Positions 63,272-64,000 of a stretch of 64,000 nt of DNA are shown one piece after another (position 1 is the stretch's first letter; every line of letters begins with the position of its first letter). A program made the translations under genes and the position numbers. The stretch lies in assembly GCF_029893105.1 (NCBI RefSeq), contig NZ_JARXWG010000003.1, forward strand, positions 124,001 to 188,000. Reading direction: 5' to 3'. The stretch comes from Parabacteroides sp. PF5-9 (GTDB lineage Bacteria; Bacteroidota; Bacteroidia; Bacteroidales; Tannerellaceae). Below the pieces are notes generated by a model. That model did not search any database, had not been told where the DNA came from, and saw nothing but the letters and a program-made list of their open reading frames with translations.

Positions 63272-64000
63272 ATGAAAAAGGTCATTTTATCCTATTTGAT
63301 CAGTTGTAGTCTGATCGTTACAGCATATGCTGTTCCTCCCAAGAAACAGTCGTTGGTCTTAGGTGCCGAGCGGTTGGATGTACTTACGGAAATATTAAAG
63401 GACAAACGGGTTGGCTTAGTGGTGAATCAAACATCAATATTGGAAAATCAAAACATTCATCTATTGGACGCTTTATTGGACTTAAATGTTGCAGTAAAGA
63501 AAGTGTTTGCTCCCGAGCATGGTTTTCGGGGGACAGCAGAAGCAGGCGAAAAAATAGAAGACGGTCGCGATCAACGAACTGGTTTGCCGATCATCTCTAT
63601 TTATGGCAAAAATGTCAAGCCTACCCCTGCTCAATTAGCAGATATAGATGTGTTGGTGTTTGATATACAGGATGTAGGCGCTCGTTTTTACACCTATATA
63701 AGTACCATGCATTATGTGATGGAGGCTTGTGCGGAAAATGATAAAATGTGTGTTGTCTTGGATCGTCCCAACCCGAATGACTTTATAGATGGTCCAGTAT
63801 TGCAAAAAGGGTATGAATCCTTTGTCGGTATGCATCCTATTCCTCTTTTGCATGGCTTGACGGTGGGTGAGTTAGCTCAAATGATAAACGGCGAAGGTTG
63901 GTTGAAAAGCAAGCCTTCCAAATGTCAATTGCAGGTCGTAAAAATGGAAAACTGGGCACATGGTGATCCTTATTGGTTGCCTGTAAAGCCTTCTCCGAAT
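63272..64000 (+). CDS. DUF1343 / NamZ-like exo-beta-N-acetylmuramidase (3' truncated by window edge)
   Basis: The ATG at 63272 opens a frame that continues past the window end; 243 residues are visible, against about 400 for the family. The signal peptide MKKVILSYLISCSLIVTAYA is followed by the DUF1343 start (LVLGAERLDVLTEILKDKRV), VFAPEHGFRGTAEAGEKIED, VLVFDIQDVGARFYTYISTM and LDRPNPNDFIDGPV. NamZ from Bacillus subtilis cleaves terminal MurNAc from muropeptides, so peptidoglycan turnover or recycling in the periplasm is the likely role. Confidence 0.9.
   Translation, partial: MKKVILSYLISCSLIVTAYAVPPKKQSLVLGAERLDVLTEILKDKRVGLVVNQTSILENQNIHLLDALLDLNVAVKKVFAPEHGFRGTAEAGEKIEDGRDQRTGLPIISIYGKNVKPTPAQLADIDVLVFDIQDVGARFYTYISTMHYVMEACAENDKMCVVLDRPNPNDFIDGPVLQKGYESFVGMHPIPLLHGLTVGELAQMINGEGWLKSKPSKCQLQVVKMENWAHGDPYWLPVKPSPN

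Overview
This window reads as a chromosomal segment of a Bacteroidales bacterium, most likely Parabacteroides or a close Tannerellaceae relative. The signs are: start regions without Shine-Dalgarno sequences, many promoters of the Bacteroidetes TTTG/TAnnTTTG type, type IX secretion (T9SS) genes resembling porZ and porW, TonB-dependent receptors with surface lipoproteins, and Bacteroidales-specific families (DUF4249, DUF6057, DUF1599, BT_3928-like). The genus is an inference. Everything looks chromosomal: no phage, integrase, intact IS, tRNA, rRNA or CRISPR was found.

Layout. 1-2.6 kb: the 3' part of an acyl-CoA ligase gene and prfB with its programmed +1 frameshift. 2.6-8.2 kb: a minus-strand cluster of a GH43 glycosidase, a secreted esterase and a 1000-residue Tat-type FAD oxidoreductase. 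8.2-11.2 kb: repeat-rich and gene-poor DNA around a PepSY-like lipoprotein. 11.2-25.7 kb: plus-strand housekeeping genes (two FKBP isomerases, an Lrp regulator, subtilase-xseA-xseB-ispD-recG, an M23/LysM peptidase, DUF1599-DoxX-tpiA-SPOR-folE-nadA). 25.7-32.5 kb: leuS-yitT-rdgB-porZ-like, minus strand. 32.9-34.5 kb: a secreted repeat protein with a C-terminus like a T9SS signal. 34.6-42 kb: aroA-small membrane protein-metal ABC permease-porW/sprE-porin, minus strand.

42.3-47.1 kb holds two 489-residue paralogous lipoproteins (PD40 propeller with a CMNCH motif) flanking a DUF6057 membrane protein that carries a frameshift. 47.3-53.6 kb is a four-gene TonB receptor / MG2-like / DUF4249 operon of unknown substrate. 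54.2-59.6 kb is a vitamin B12 acquisition locus (BtuB-like receptor, BtuG-like surface propeller, BtuF-like binding protein) headed by a cobalamin riboswitch. typA, rpsO, a capsular-type glycosyltransferase and the start of a DUF1343 (NamZ-like) gene close the window.

The most unusual material is non-coding. Three intergenic arrays of palindromes repeat with an exact 22-bp period; two share one core sequence and the third has a different core. A composite multi-hairpin repeat of about 327 bp occurs twice, 45 kb apart. A nested palindrome has perfect 37-bp arms. The B12 riboswitch carries a long repeat-derived hairpin in a peripheral region. Two operons share a similar promoter module, and a strong antisense promoter near 63.1 kb suggests an unannotated small RNA.
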